Assembly (NCBI GenBank): GCA_001643675.2
Contig: LSRY02000017.1
Location: forward strand, 372,001-436,000
Reading direction: 5' to 3'
Source of the DNA: Monocercomonoides exilis
Lineage: Eukaryota > Preaxostyla > Oxymonadida > Polymastigidae
Length of the DNA: 64,000 nucleotides
The position numbers were made by a program, and so were the translations under genes. Each line of letters opens with the position of its first letter. The stretch's first letter is position 1. Of this stretch, positions 1 to 13,336 are shown piece after piece. The notes below the pieces were generated by a model that saw only the letters and a list, made by a program, of their open reading frames with translations, was not told the origin of the DNA and ran no database searches.

Positions 1-3000
1 TGCATTGTAAGGTCTGTATAAATAGTACATGAGCGTGGTTGATATGTTTTCTGGTGCATCAGCATTGAATCCCCACAAAGTGTCTCGTGGTGTTTCTTCC
101 GTAACAAAGTTCACAAACCTTGGATTCGTAACCACCCCATCAAATAAGCAACCATCAACATAAATGTGTTTCCCAAGATTAGCATCACAATTTGTAAAGA
201 GAAGCGAAGAAAATAGATATACAACCGAAGGATCGCATTCATCTACCCCAAGATAAATGCCTCCTCCATTTCCCAAAGTGTTTTTATTTGCCACACTCGC
301 ATCAAACGTACAATCTGCAACTGTAAAGTTTCCAGGATTGGCCAAGCGGCAATGCAACGAACCTCCATGGTTGGTAAGCGCGTTGTTTGAGTTGAATGAG
401 CAGTTTTCAATGATAACATGGTTAATACGATCTCCATCAACATTACGATGTACACTTGTTGGCTCTTCATGACCAAGCCATGTATTTAAAATTGATCCAT
501 TTCCTTTCTCAGTGTTGAAATTATCGAATCTCGAAAAATTGAAAATGTGAATTTCATCAGGAAGAACGCCTCTGATAAAGCCTCCGTCTGTAAATGTTCC
601 TGTTGTGAAATTGCAGTCAGAGATGCGGATGCTGCCTCCATAGCTTGCTTCCAATATTCCAGTTGAATTTGTGCCTGCTTCCAAGATATCCTGACTATCG
701 CTGCTAATTCCAGTGGAGTTGCAGCACAAAAACGTTATGTCAGCATCATATGAAACTGTTACCAATTGTGATAAACGAACAAAGTGCAAAACGTTCAGCA
801 CAACCTCTGTAACATTCATTGAACCTCCTGTCGCAGAAAGAAGACCGCACTCAACTGTGAAATCTGGTGCGGTTGATCTTGACGAAATTGTGCAATTGAA
901 TATGTTAATGTTTCCTCCGCTTTGTTCGAAAAGTTGATGAGTTGTAGATACTCCAGGCATCCAGAAATCGATGTGCCAAAACTGAATTTTCTCTGGGGCA
1001 ACGCCAGAACGTGGGTGGTTTGTAAATTGAGTATCTGAATCAATAAGCATTTTGGAATATGAATTATTACATGTGAAATTCGTAACAATTGCTTGGAGTT
1101 CAACAGTATAATTTAATGTTGAAACATTGACTATGCGAATTTCTCGGATATTTCGAACATTTTTCACCCAATTCTCATCCAAACGCCAATGTGAATAATC
1201 AACTTTTCCACAAGGAAGGAGATCGTGTCCGCATCGAATGTGGTTTTTCTCTGAGTCATCAACATAAATTTCATTGATTGGTCGGAACAGCCAATAGAGC
1301 AATGTTGTGGAAACATTTTCGTTCGCATTTGCATTGTGACCCCAATAAGCAGGACGTGGAGTTTCTCTTGTATACGAATAATTGAACTGCAATCCCCAAA
1401 TATTGCTATCAAAGTTGAAACCTTCGATATAAATATCTGTTCCAAGTGTTGCATTACAATTACTGAACGATGTGTGATTGAATTGATAATCAACTTTGTT
1501 AAAATCATCCACAGATCCAATAATCTCATAATATATTCCACCTCCTCGGCCATTCAAGGTAGTAACTTCATAGTCTGGTGGAATAACAGCTTGATTTGAC
1601 GCTGAATGTGTAGGTGGAGTAATTGGAGCAGTGTATGCTTTGCAAGCTGTAAATATACAATTGTGAGTCTGAAATGCACTTTTCATTGAAGCCACAATAT
1701 AGATTGCACCTCCATCAAATGAATTTGATTCGCAATCACTGAAAGTTGTGTCACGGAAAATAATAGAGTGCTTAACTGTGTTTGTTTCGTTATTTAAATG
1801 ATAATTAAACACAGAGCCATTTGTTGCTGTTGCAACAATTTGAGAAAAATCGCAATTAGCAACAACAGTCTCAACAACATCTTTGTTCAAAAAGTAGCTT
1901 CCCTTTGCTGAAGTGCCTCTTGTAAATATTGAATTGGTTATCTTCATCGACGCTGCATTCGTCAGCCTTATTAATCCAGTTCCTGTAGTTTGCACATCTG
2001 ATGAACGAACATTATTCATTGACAGTTCGCACGTAGTTCCAGACATGTCAATCATGAAGTGCTCGGAAAGGAAAGTTAGCTCTTTAATTTCAACTGTCTC
2101 AAATTTAACTTTTCCTCCAGCACTTGTTACAAGTCCCAATGGAGTAGATTTGCTTGTAGTGTCATTGTGAGTGATTATGCAATTATCGAATAGTATAATC
2201 ATTCCATCCTGATCAATCATTTCTATCTTGTCAGAATCTGGCGGAAGCCGAATGCAAATCTTCGACCACTTCATCAAATTTGTGTTCGATGAGCCTGGCC
2301 TTACAACAAATTGATTGTTTGGGTCAATCACAACTGTTCCTTTTTCTGTATCATTTGTCGTAATATGAATTGCACTTCCATTATGAATAACATTGGTTAC
2401 CAGATGTGTGTACTTGTGCACAGTGGATGGCCTTGGCCAATTTGAAACACGAATCTCATTTAATTCGGATTGATAATTTGTAACATTAGTCAAACGATAA
2501 TGAGAATAATTCAGCCATTGACACGGTAGATGCCAATGCCCACATCTAATGTGGTTTGCATCATCTCCAAATACATATATACTGTCGCTTGGCCTGAATA
2601 AATAGTAAAGCAATGATGTGGAAATGTTTAGTGGTTCGGTTTCATTTCCGTTCCATCCCCACAAATTTGGTCGAAGAGTGCTTGTTGAGTAGGATCCCGT
2701 CCATCTTTCTGGCATTACACTTGTATCAAAATGGAATCCCTCAATAAAGACGTCCGGTCCGTGTCCGGCTTCATTTCCATTCCAAGATGTTCTCCAAATA
2801 TGATAATCGAATACTTTTTGAACATTCAGAAGATCCGGTTGAAAAGTCATCATTACGCATCCTCCTTTAGAAGTATTCAATGTATACCATTCTTCGAATG
2901 ATGTTTTATCTCCACTTGGTCCAAGTGCTTTGCAGAAAGAAAAATCAACATCTTCAATGTAGCAGCGTGAAGACGATGACATTGTCACGTTCAAAAAACC

Positions 3001-6000
3001 ACCTTGATCGCAAGTTGTTTCAATGTTAGAAACGTTTGACTTTGTAATTGTAAAGTTTTTTGGGTAATTAGACCAAACAACTGGATGTTTCTCCAATACA
3101 ATGTTCCGAACAGAACTTGTGGTGATGCAAACAAAAGTATTTATTGGAGAAACAACCACAGGATACTGCAGCTTTCCAGCAGCTGAAGTTCTTTGCGTTA
3201 AGATGCATGCAGTCCAGCACATTCCTCCTGTTCCCGTAATTCCAAACATTGGCCCAACATACGCTCCATCGTTCGTAGCTGAAAATGTCAAACGGAAGTA
3301 TCGAATCCATCCATTTTTCACGTGGAATATGTGATGGTCAGGTGCTGTATCATTTGAAAAATCAGCTATGATATTTGAATCTTGAGCAGTCACAGAGTAC
3401 ATCTCCAGAAAATCATTTCCAAAATCTATTGTAGTTTCTATAAAGTTTCCAGGCTCTACCAAAATTTCTGCAACTCGTGTTTCACCGCTCCATGCTGCCC
3501 TTTGCTGTGAACGTTGGGCAGCATACGTGCAAGTCGCGCATGGGGTCCATTGCCCTCCGCATTCCTGGAAGTCATTGCCGTTGTCGTGATTGTGGCGCGT
3601 TCTCCCATCTACATTTCCGTCAGGCTTTGCAACAATAATGCTGTACTGCAAATATGTGGTTGATGTTTGATCTGGAAGCAAGAACGTGTCAAGATAATTC
3701 TTATTCGCAGTAACAAAACGATTGGGCTTACTTGCTGATTTGCACGTCAGTACATTGCTCCAGTTCCAATAATTTATGCCTGCTGCATTATAATCATAAA
3801 TATCAGCTCCTCCTCCAGATCCCGCAGTGTTTTCTGCGAATTCGCAGTTTGATAAAATATTGCTTGTTTTAGCAACATCTGAATGGACTTCAATTCCACC
3901 TCCTCGAATGCCACCTTTGCATTTTGTGCAGGTTAATCTATTAACATTAAATTGGCATGCAATAGGAATTGACACTCCACCACCAAATTCGGCAAAGCAA
4001 TTCGTGAATATGTTGGTATCCATGTTCACATTTGCTCCAGTTGTGGCCTCAATATGCATTCCTCCACCGGTATTGTGAGCTGTGCTGTTAATAACCTCGC
4101 AATTTGTGATAGTCACAGTTGAAGCAGATCCTGTTTGTGTAAAATGCAAGAAACCTCCTTTATATGCTGTGCACTTCTCAGCAAAAATGCCTTTCAGCAC
4201 AAGCGATTGTCCTGTTGCCCAAATACCTCCTCCGTGAAGGCTCGTTGCTGATGTGTTTGTGGCAGCTGTTGTGCAAGATGAAAACGAGGTTGTTCCATTA
4301 ATCTCAAGATTTGTAGCTTTAGAATAAACAGCTCCACCTCCAACAGTGCCTTTTGCTGTGCATGATATAAAATTGCAATCTGTAAGGACGAGATTCGTTC
4401 CTCCTTCAATGCATATGGCTCCTCCGCCAGAAGCAAACGTTGCATTGAACGTAACAGATGAAAACTTTGCCTTTGTAGGATTCGAGCAGTAGACGCATCC
4501 TCCCAGTGCTTCTGCTCCTGTATTAGACATTGATACGCTCTGGAACTTCCCTCCATTGATTTCAATGTTTGCACCATCAAACAAAGCTATTGCTCCTCCT
4601 TTACTGATGGCATTGCTCGAGCACGTTGTGAATGTTGTATCATTCATGACAAAATTTCCTTTTGAAACACAAAATCCATACCCATTGCAACCTGATGCAA
4701 TTTGACTAAACGCAGAACTTTTTACAGTCATTGTTGTGACAGATTCTAATTTTGCGAACATCGATGGCACATTTCCAGAAAATGATTGTATTGTCAGTGA
4801 AGTAAAAGTTGCTGTTGCTTTGTTCTTCAGATGTACAACTTTGCCAGGTCTCCCATTTGAGCCAGTAATTCTACTGTTTTCGTATTTAAACGAGCCACCA
4901 ACGCTTCCGCTTTGTACTCTAAAAACGACAGATTCCTCGTTTTGGGATGATAACGAAGAAATATTCACATTAGTTAATGAAACAGCTCCTGAAGTTGCTG
5001 TATTAAAAAAATAGCTTCCTGCTGTTGTCAGTGAAAGAGAATTAATTGCACAACTATCAAACGTAGCAGGCGAAGAGGTACCTGTTTGTGAAATAAAAGA
5101 ACCAGCTTTACTGAATGTAACTGAGGAAATTTGTAATCCAGTGATTGAAAGAGTAGATGAACAGGAGAGAAAAGGTGTTTTGGTGTTGGCTGATTTAACT
5201 TCAACATCAGCGAGCGTTGCGGAGTTTGAAATCGACAAAAGAGCTTCGCTACCGTCGGCTCCATTTGGCAAAAAGGCGATATTTTGCACATTAAATGCTT
5301 TGTCTGTCTTCAAAAGCATTCCTCCGAACATTGGACGCACAATTGTATAACTTTTTGATTTTCCTTTTAAAGTTACTGTTTTTCCATTAAAATTCATTGA
5401 AGTAGTCTCCTGGTAGGTCGCATCTTCAGTTACTACGATAGAAACTGTTGTTTTTCCTGCACGTGTGGCTGTCAGTTCCGTCCAATTGAAATTTTTGCAT
5501 TGCGTTGTAGATGAGCCGCATGCCGGACTTGCAAAGCCTTTTGACTGATTAACATATATTGTAACATCATTTAATGGGTACAAATATGGTAAAAGCGGTT
5601 CACCGTAAGGGCAAATAGATGAACTGGATTGCAGCCCATAGAGATCATTTTCTGTTACAGAAGACCAGTCTCCTGGATATTTTGTTTTTACAACTGTGTT
5701 GTTAAAATTTGGTCCGGCCATGTATATTATATTTCCTTTTGGAGCTGAATTTCCTCCACCAAAGCATCCTTTGGTAAAAAGATATGAAGGAGTGCCCGTA
5801 AAAGAAAAGTAAATCGCACCTCCTGCTCCGGTTGCAGAACAAGAAGAAAAGGTAGTTCCAGAAACGGTGAGTGTTCCACCATCCGCATTTATTCCACCGC
5901 CATTTATTGCGCCTCGAGTAGATATTGTTCCACCTTGAAGATTTAAAGTTGCACTGTTAGACTTTATAAAAGAATTTCCATTTGAAGAATAAACTCCACT

Positions 6001-6607
6001 ATTCACTTGGACAGTTCCTCCATTTGCCAATACAACTTCGCGTGATGATGTACCTGTTATTCTTCCCAAACTTAGAACAAGAGTTCCGCTAGACAAAGAA
6101 AAAGCGGGGTTTGAAGTTCCAGAAAGTGCAAGGGATATGGTCTGAAATGTTATTGTGCTGGTTGAAAGAGCAAAACAACCTTGTCCAGACAAATCCAACA
6201 CAGAACTGCTTGAGCCAGTGAAAGTATATGATCTAGAAACTGTTATTCTAGTTGCAAGTTCTGTTGATGTTTGAAAGGAAAGAGCAGTAACTTGAGTTGC
6301 TGAAGAATATAACGTCCAAAACTTCTGAACTGTTAAACAAGGATTGTCGATTTCTCCGCAAGTATTTTCATCAATGCCCAACGAAGAAACGTAGCCAGTT
6401 CCAGATAAAGCATTTGCATAACGAATTTCATTTGAATTCAAGCCTAAAACAAGTAAAAAAAGGCAGCAAACAATCAATAAAAGATCAGAGAAATTTGAAA
6501 GAATTCACACCATCTTTTTCTAAAACGTTTGGAGAAAATCCATTCGGCTCGTTTATTGCTTGATAAAAAGTTACGTATGATAACAATATAAAGATGGTTG
6601 AAAACAT
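1..6607 (-). CDS. Giant secreted Pmp-like beta-helix surface protein (3' end outside window)
   Basis: Seen: on the minus strand exon 1 is 6511-6607 and exon 2 runs open from 6443 to the window edge, giving at least 2,180 residues. The join (GAT-G / GC-TTG, intron GTGTGA..TTTTAG) keeps frame and places a hydrophobic signal peptide (MFSTIFILLSYVTFYQA) at the N-terminus. The mature part is made of repeated GG[AG]I..F..C and N-rich strands typical of Pmp/right-handed beta-helix proteins, plus a recurring CG..W/L-PC motif near 3545, 2535 and 1215 and many N-x-S/T sites. Known: such proteins are cell-surface or secreted adhesin-like proteins. Inferred: a polymorphic surface protein. No membrane anchor is visible because the C-terminus is missing. 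Its start lies 86 bp from the divergent HSBP1-like gene. Confidence 0.8.
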
Positions 6608-6693
6608 AAGCAATATTGAAGAATTGTGATTAATATCCCATATTATACTTTATCTTGCCCACAATTTACTTTTTTGAAATAAATTACTGTTTA
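6608..6693. promoter_or_regulatory. Short bidirectional intergenic region (86 bp)
   Basis: These 86 bases separate the divergent start codons of the Pmp-like gene (-) and the HSBP1-like gene (+). It is AT-rich, with TATTATACTTTA-like text near 6638-6650. By position it must hold both promoters, unless transcripts start further inside the genes. No firm motif is assigned. Confidence 0.4.
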
Positions 6694-7052
6694 ATGGAGG
6701 TATCCTGAGAGATTATTTAGATTACATCATCATAATTGTTTTTTTATTGTCTTTATCTTTTTGATAAATTGTGTAATAATAGCAAGAAAGCATTGAGCAA
6801 AAAGAACCTGCGACAGCCGCTGAATTAACCCAGTACATTCAATCTCTGTTGGTTGATATGGTATTGTACAAATATTTTTAATTTTTGTGTTGTTTGTAGT
6901 TTGAATATTTTTATGTTTAGCAACAAAAGTTTCAAGAAACAACTGAAAGTGTTTTAAAGAGATTGGATGATATGAATACAAAAATTACGTCGCTAGAAAC
7001 ATCAGTCGCTGAAATGATGGAGCAAACTGGAACATCAGAAGATAAAATTTAA
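6694..7052 (+). CDS. HSBP1: Heat-shock-factor-binding protein 1-like (HSBP1 family)
   Basis: Three exons (6694-6699, 6783-6860, 6921-7052) encode 71 residues. Exon 1 is only ATG-GAG, followed by an 83-nt intron. The second intron is 60 nt (GTATTG..TTTAG). Residues from about 20 to 62 show the HSBP1 heptad coiled coil: SLLVDMQQKFQETTESVLKR, then LDDMNTKITSLETSVAEMM. Length and layout match the family (about 75 residues). Known: HSBP1 is a small trimeric coiled-coil protein linked to heat-shock-factor regulation and to WASH-complex assembly. Which role it has here is not visible. The gene is too fragmented to appear as one open frame and was assembled from splice sites and family match. Confidence 0.85.
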
Positions 7053-7631
7053 GATAAATTTATATATTTTTAAGTAAAAACCTTTTTCGTGTTTTCGAAA
7101 TATTTTCTGAATTTTAATTTTGACCTTGAAAGTTGAAAGGTTTCTCCGCACTGCGCTTTTGCAATGAATGTTTTAAATTTTAAAGATTGTTAAAGAATTA
7201 CCGATATTTCTGGTATAAATGAATTTTTGATTAAAAAAAAACATTAACGAAATATCAAAATTCAAAAATGCAAAATAAATCACAAAAGAGTATTATTTCA
7301 ATGTAATAAATACTGAATTTTTAATAATGATTGAAATTCATTTTTTCGTTCTCCCTTAAAATTATTTTGAAATGAGAATTATCAAGACTTTATCGTTTTG
7401 TGTAATAATCACAATGTTGGTCAAATTATTGACTTTTTCAAAAAGATCCAATTATGTTCCGATATTGTTCTATTTTTTTACAAAATCAGTTTCAGGCTTA
7501 TTCGTGTGAACTTCTAAGTTTTCATAAAATATTTATTTTTTACATGTTCTTTAAAGGCATATATCTTATTAATTGCATTTGTTGCTGTAATTTCTTATTG
7601 TTGCTTGAAAAAAATTTTTAGCGATATAAAT
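7053..7631. other. AT-rich intergenic region
   Basis: Nothing protein-like or repeated was recognised. A T-rich stretch ending TTTTTAG at 7617-7622 could be an acceptor for an unseen 5' exon of the downstream RING gene. Confidence 0.4.
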
Positions 7632-9938
7632 ATGCGAATTGCTGTGATTAATGCTTTCGTTTTAATAAGAAATTATTACATAAGATATTATATATTTTTG
7701 GATGAAACATTTGGAGATGCTTCAAGAAATAATTTAACAACTCTTTGTTGCATGCCTTTGCTTTTACTTGCATTTACTGTACATGAACGGATAAAAAGTC
7801 TTGGAATTCAACAAAACATTACGAAATTCTTGCTTTTCAAGCATATTTGCTCATTAATTATTTGCATTGTCGAAATCATTTCCTTGCTTTCAGATTTTTC
7901 GCTTAGAAAATGGGTTTATTTTACGGATTTCATCAGACTTGATTTTATTCAGAAAGATCAAATAAGCAAAAGACAATTTTTGTTAAATTGGGATTATAAC
8001 ATTTATTTAGTTTCATGCGTATATTCATTTCTATATTTTGGATTTGATGTTGAAATTGCAACGGTTCTTAATATGTGCCTCAAGGATCTATATATTCTTG
8101 TACGTATCATTTTTACACAAGCACTTTCTCCTCAAATGATGCATAAAAAAGCAATCACAAACACGCATTGTACGCTTCACGGAAATATTAAACAAATGAT
8201 TTGTAACAATTTTACAAAATTATTAACCTTCTGTTTCTTGAAACTTCGGAATTTTATGAGTTTCATTGTCTATTGGTTAACTAACTTTCTTGATGATCCG
8301 TGCCATGAAAAGCTTTACAATAGCATTATTCCATTATTAACTAATGTCATTATTTTGCTCAATGGATATATACCATATAAAGGATGGGGCCAACAAGATA
8401 ATCCTGCAGTTATTGAATCGATTACATCTGCTGAACCATTTGTGTCATCTTCAGCAACCATCCACAACTCTGTTAACCGATTAGGTTCCCGCCAGCTTCC
8501 ACAGCCTACATTGTACACTGGGCTACCAATTATTTTTGCTTTAATCGGAGACAATGAGTATCAAGAGTTATTGAGCAGTCCAGAGGTCTTTGCCTTTTTG
8601 TGCTTGATGGTTGAGTATCTCGGGCTATTTTTGCTGTGGTTTACGAAATCTGCACGCGATTTGCTGGCGTTGAGAAAAACATTGACCAGCATCCAGCAAT
8701 TGCGTAAAAGTGGGCTCAAACCTCCAACACAACAAGAGTTTGCAGAGTTGAATGACAAGACTTGTGCGATTTGCAGACTGGAAATGGAGATGGAGAGGGA
8801 GGAAGAAGAGGGAAATGAACAGGAAATAGAAGAACAAGTTGAAAAGGAGGATGTAACATATTTAAAAGAAGAAGAAACAAAACAAGAAAATATCTCAACC
8901 AGTGCTTTCGATGCTGAAAATGAAGAATTCACAATAAATTCTGAAGAAAATGGCGAATCTTCCATTTTTGTTCCGAACATTATTTCGAGCAGTGCCAAAA
9001 TGAATGTTGACGATTATTCTTCAGAACAGAATGAAGAGCAATGCCCTGTTGAAAAAGAAAAATATGACAGAAAAGATGACAATTCAACTTTATCTGATGA
9101 AAGAATGAGCGGACAATCAAACAAAAATGAGAGTAATCACGATGATGTTATGGATAATGATAATGATGATGGAGATGCAGTTATGAGGAAAATTCAACGA
9201 TCAGACAGTTCTTTGAATGAAAAAGAAAATGAAAAGGAAATGAAAAGAGACGATAAAAGTGAAGATGGTTGCATGAATATTGAGGAAAAAGAAGAGAAAA
9301 AACATGCACTCAAAGAATCATTTGTTCGTCGCTTATGGAATAAAATCCGAAAAGCCCCTTCTTCTTCTCCTCTTCCTTCTGCTTCATCGCCATCGTCTTC
9401 ATCATCATCATCATCTTCTTCTTCTTCTTCTTCTTCTTCTTTGGTATCTCCTCCCTTGTCCTCTTCATCTGCCCGTCCTCTTCCCCAAGAAACGCCCGAA
9501 GAATATGCTTTCCGTCAGACGCTGCGGCGTGCTCCGTGTGGTCACGTCTTCCACAATTCGTGTCTGCATGACTGGATAGTGCAGTTTGACACGTGCCCAA
9601 CCTGCCGTGCTTTGCTGTCTGCGGAAGAAGATAAAAAAATCGAAAAGAAGACGCGGAGGCAGAAGCAGAAGGAGCGCCGTATGCAAAAGAAAAAAGAGCA
9701 AAAAGAAAAAATTGAGAGGGAGCGAATGATGATGGAGAGTGAAATAATTGAAAGAAGCAGAATGTTGCTGAGGGATAACTCGGGAATGCTTGCAAACAGC
9801 GAAAAGATGCAAATTCTGTTGTATAATCACAAATTGATGCTGACTGTGCACTCGTGCAATAAAAAGTTGACTTCTTATCTTTTAAAAACTCCAATCGCTT
9901 CAATTCCTTCACTTCATTTTCAACCAACACTTACAAAG

Positions 9939-10015
<77 letters not shown>

Positions 10016-10373
10016 ACCATCTTCTTCTTCCTCCTCTTCCTCCTCTTCTTCTTCTTCTTCTTCTTCTTCAAATCCTTTATTGAATCCTTCTTCCTCCTCT
10101 TCATCCTCCTCATCTTCATCCTCATCCTCATTTCCCATGTCACATTCTTCTTCAATAGAATCTTCAAACATCGCAAATAACACTTCAGTGCAGAATTCAC
10201 CACTGAGCGACTCTGAAAAGAAATCTTCTCCAATTTGGCAAACAATTGCAGATGGTGTTGAAAACTTACCCAATTCATATGTTGAAAACCTGCAACCTGA
10301 AGATTTTATGTTTGTGGCGTCTGTGCTTGTGGAAGAGATTAATTTGCTACGAACGAAAAAGATAAATTCTTGA
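7632..10373 (+). CDS. Multi-pass membrane RING-H2 ubiquitin ligase (HRD1/TRC8-like), RING split by long insertion
   Basis: Reading from ATG 7632 gives 913 residues. The first ~360 are hydrophobic with about eight membrane-spanning stretches (for example LTTLCCMPLLLLAFTV, FLLFKHICSLIICIVEIISLL-type, FAFLCLMVEYLGLFLLWF). A RING follows at once: TCAICRLEM near residue 377 supplies the first ligand pair. The remaining ligands (APCGHVFHNSCL and FDTCPTC, C-x-H-x2-H-x2-C..C-x2-C) come only at about residue 635. The ~255-residue insert is acidic, then Ser-rich. A long serine run (TCA then TCT/TCC codons) lies at about residues 770-833. Known: this order, membrane domain then RING, is that of ER-associated-degradation E3s such as HRD1, gp78 and TRC8. 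Inferred: ER E3. An upstream exon is possible, since an in-frame TTG start at 7605 sits beside an acceptor-like TTTTTAG. Confidence 0.72.
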
Positions 10374-11339
10374 ATGGCATCCAACAATTAATTTTTAATT
10401 TGATTGAACTATTCTAAAAGTGAAATATTGAATTAGTAAAAAAAAAACATTTTTCTTCAAATGTTCAAAGAACTTATGTTATTGCAAACTAAAAATGGTT
10501 GAAACACTTCCAGAACATGAATTGCGTAGTTGTAATTTGTGATTTTTTTTTTTTTTTTTTTGAATCTGAAGATAAATCACTTTTATATTTTTAACATATT
10601 TTTTATTTGAATAGTTATGTTTATTTTTGCCTTTTCATTTTAACTGTTTCTGTTTTTAAAGATCAATAGTCTATTTATCAATTTTTCAACTTCTGTTTTT
10701 TCAACCAACTCTCTTGTTCCGACCTTTTTCAGCAAGATAACAAATTTAACTCAATCAACTGGATTTATTTAAAATGGTTTGATTTTCAAAGAAAAATATT
10801 TTTTTAAGTGTATTTCATTATTTTTATTTGTTTTAATAGAAATTGATGTTTTGAAAAAAAAATCATGGATGAAAAACTTATTTTCAAAATAGAAAAACAG
10901 TCAAAGCTGGATTAAATCACACAGTGTTTAGCACATCTTTTTGTGACAATATCATATCGTGATCACAATTGATATCACTTTACACAGAAGGAAGTGAAAA
11001 ATACTAAATTGATATTTCAATTATGTGTAATATTTTTTGCATAATTAATTTCTTCATTAATACTTGTTTTTCAATTTCCAACAAATTTCATTGTCTTGTT
11101 ATATTATTTAGTCTTATTTAATTGATTTTTGAAAAATTGAATTTTAAACTTTCAGATACAAATCCGAATTTTTTTTTGAAAAAAATGCACATGAAAATAA
11201 CAAATCAGATTATTTATGTTTTGCTGTTATATCATATCCATGGAAAATGAATGAAAAAATGACAAAAATGTTTTTGGTTAAAAATGTGATTATTAACCAA
11301 AGTGATTGCATTCTATGTGATTATATTCCATATTGACTG

Positions 11340-11660
11340 AATCAACGACGACAGTGACATACAGTTTGCGCAAAAAATACCGGACAAGATCGATATCTCA
11401 ATAACCACAAGAAGAAAAATTCTGTTAATTTTCCTCAAAATATACCCTATCAATGCAAACTCAATTGATATGCAAAACTTTCAAAACTTCCTCGTTTGTG
11501 CTCAGAAAATAATTATTATTAAAATCTCGGAGAAACTCAAAATACAATTTTTCCGAAATTTCAATGATAATTTTTTTCTGAGCACAAAAGTTTTGTTTTT
11601 GAGAAAATTAACATGCGCAAACTGTTACCTATGACATTGACTGATGTTATTGTTTGTTTT
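11340..11660. repeat. MITE-like inverted-repeat element
   Basis: The left arm contains TGACATACAGTTTGCGC near 11358 and the right arm the reverse form GCGCAAACTGTTACCTATGA near 11614. A second nested pair, GTTTGTGCTCAGAAAAT near 11494 and TTTTTCTGAGCACAAAAG near 11572, makes the centre foldable. No open frame lies between them. Inferred: a non-autonomous element. No target duplication was confirmed. Confidence 0.4.
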
Positions 11661-12351
11661 TCAAATTGACAAAGATGTTTTTATTGGATAGCAAAAACAG
11701 ATCTAGAAAATCAATGTTTGGTATTTCCAAAAAAATAAACATTATCAACTTTTCACAAAATTATTTCTGTCGTTCTATTTTGTCAGCATGATTGAATTTT
11801 TTTAAATCTAATTTCAATACAAATATGATATCAAATGTTTCACTTCGTTGAACTTTCAAATAAACCTGAAAGATAAACTGCACTTTTTCGAAATGATTGA
11901 CTTTTTTGTTTGTGTTAGACATTTGTTTTGGAATAAAATCAACGAAAAGTTTATTTCAACAATAACAAACATGACAGAGATGCTCAAACTATTGAAAATA
12001 TGCATATTCAATGACATGTTTGATGTGAAGGAGTTTTTGTTGTCATTTCAGTCAGAATTAATATTTCTCTTCATATTTGTCAATTTTCTTTTTTTCTTAT
12101 TTTTTTAATTCAAATCAAAAATTTCTGAAAAAGAATTGGGTATTTATTTTTGATCTCATGTTTTACCATACAAAATTTTCGGTTCTAAAAAATTTGCTTG
12201 AATATTAACAAATGAACATTGAAAAGAAAAAATGCATTTTTGAGAGTCCATCATAATCAATTAAGCTTAAACATTTGTTTTTGAAACAGTTGTGATAATT
12301 TTATCATCTGAAAACAAAAACTTTTCTCAACGACAAACAATATTTGAAAAG

Positions 12352-12401
12352 ACAACACACCGAAAAAAGTTCTGATTTCAAAAATTATCACACAATTATT
12401 C
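12352..12401 (-). repeat. GGGTGAT-family transposon end (degenerate)
   Basis: Read on the minus strand the segment starts GTGTGATAATTTTTGAAATC and continues into CTTTTTTCG, close to the ends of elements A and C (GGGTGATTAT..GAAATCATAA). Similarity to the right end of element A continues for over 100 bp, so this is the right end of another copy. Its left partner was not found. Confidence 0.5.
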
Positions 12402-13336
12402 TCTTAATCATGTTAAACAAAAAAATTATGCAGTTGTCCGTAATCAACAACCAGAATTATTTTCTGAAAAGTGAAAAAAAAATACTGGGCACACTTTTTG
12501 AATTAATGATTTATGCATTAATTTATTCAAAACTTATCCTGAAATTTTATCATAAGATGCCTAAATTTTCAATGCATATAAAAAATGTGAATATTTAAAA
12601 AATGGAATTTTTTAATAAGTACAATGTGTGGAACAAGATTAACAAAGCAAACATTTTTGTCCCATAATAAAATAAGGGAAAAAAAATTCAGAAACATTAA
12701 AATGAAAGAAGTAATTTTTGTATTTGACAGTTTGTTTGAAAAAAGTTATTATATTGAACTTGTAATTTTGAATTGATGTTTTTCGATTGATAATTATTAT
12801 GTAATTTAATGACTTCGTAATAAATAAATCAGGTCAACACCAGGAACAACTTTTATTTAAGAGTTCACAGACAACTCATGAATAACTCACAGAGATTTGA
12901 GTTATTTTTTTTCCCGCGAACGTTTAAGAATAATATTTATTCACAAAAAAAAAAAAAAAAATGCAAGTGACCGACTTCACAACAATATTTTGCAAACTTT
13001 TCTCAGACTTGTACATAATTATCAAAATAGCAAAATTCAAAAAAGATCTGAGGATGATGATTTCTTTAAATTATCCTTTATTTTTTGATAAGAAAAATAA
13101 TCTTCATATAAATTTTTTTTATCCAAAAAGAATCATCAAGACATTAAATTAAGTTCATTTTAAATCATAAAACATAATAAAAATAATATAAAGAAAATTT
13201 CCATGGTAAGTCTTTGCATCGGAAATAGTTAAATATCCCATAATAACACGAAAAACAATAACAAAACAACTGAAATCATCAAAAGATTAAGGGAGAACAA
13301 TTTTTCCGTTTAATTCAGAATTGAACATAAAAGCAA

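Larger units (their letters stand above)
10374..13336. other. AT-rich intergenic region with repeat remnants
   Basis: This 3-kb stretch is very AT-rich and has no convincing gene; its short open frames lack any recognisable domain. It contains a ~300-bp inverted-repeat element (11340-11660) and a GGGTGAT-family end (12352-12401), listed separately, plus A/T homopolymers at 10543-10561 and 12945-12960. Confidence 0.5.

Noticed and set aside
6445-6510. Apparent signal peptide DLLLIVCCLFLLVLG in frame with the Pmp protein
   Set aside because: It lies after an in-frame TGA and has no start codon. The stretch is an intron (GTGTGA..TTTTAG), and the true signal peptide is in exon 1.
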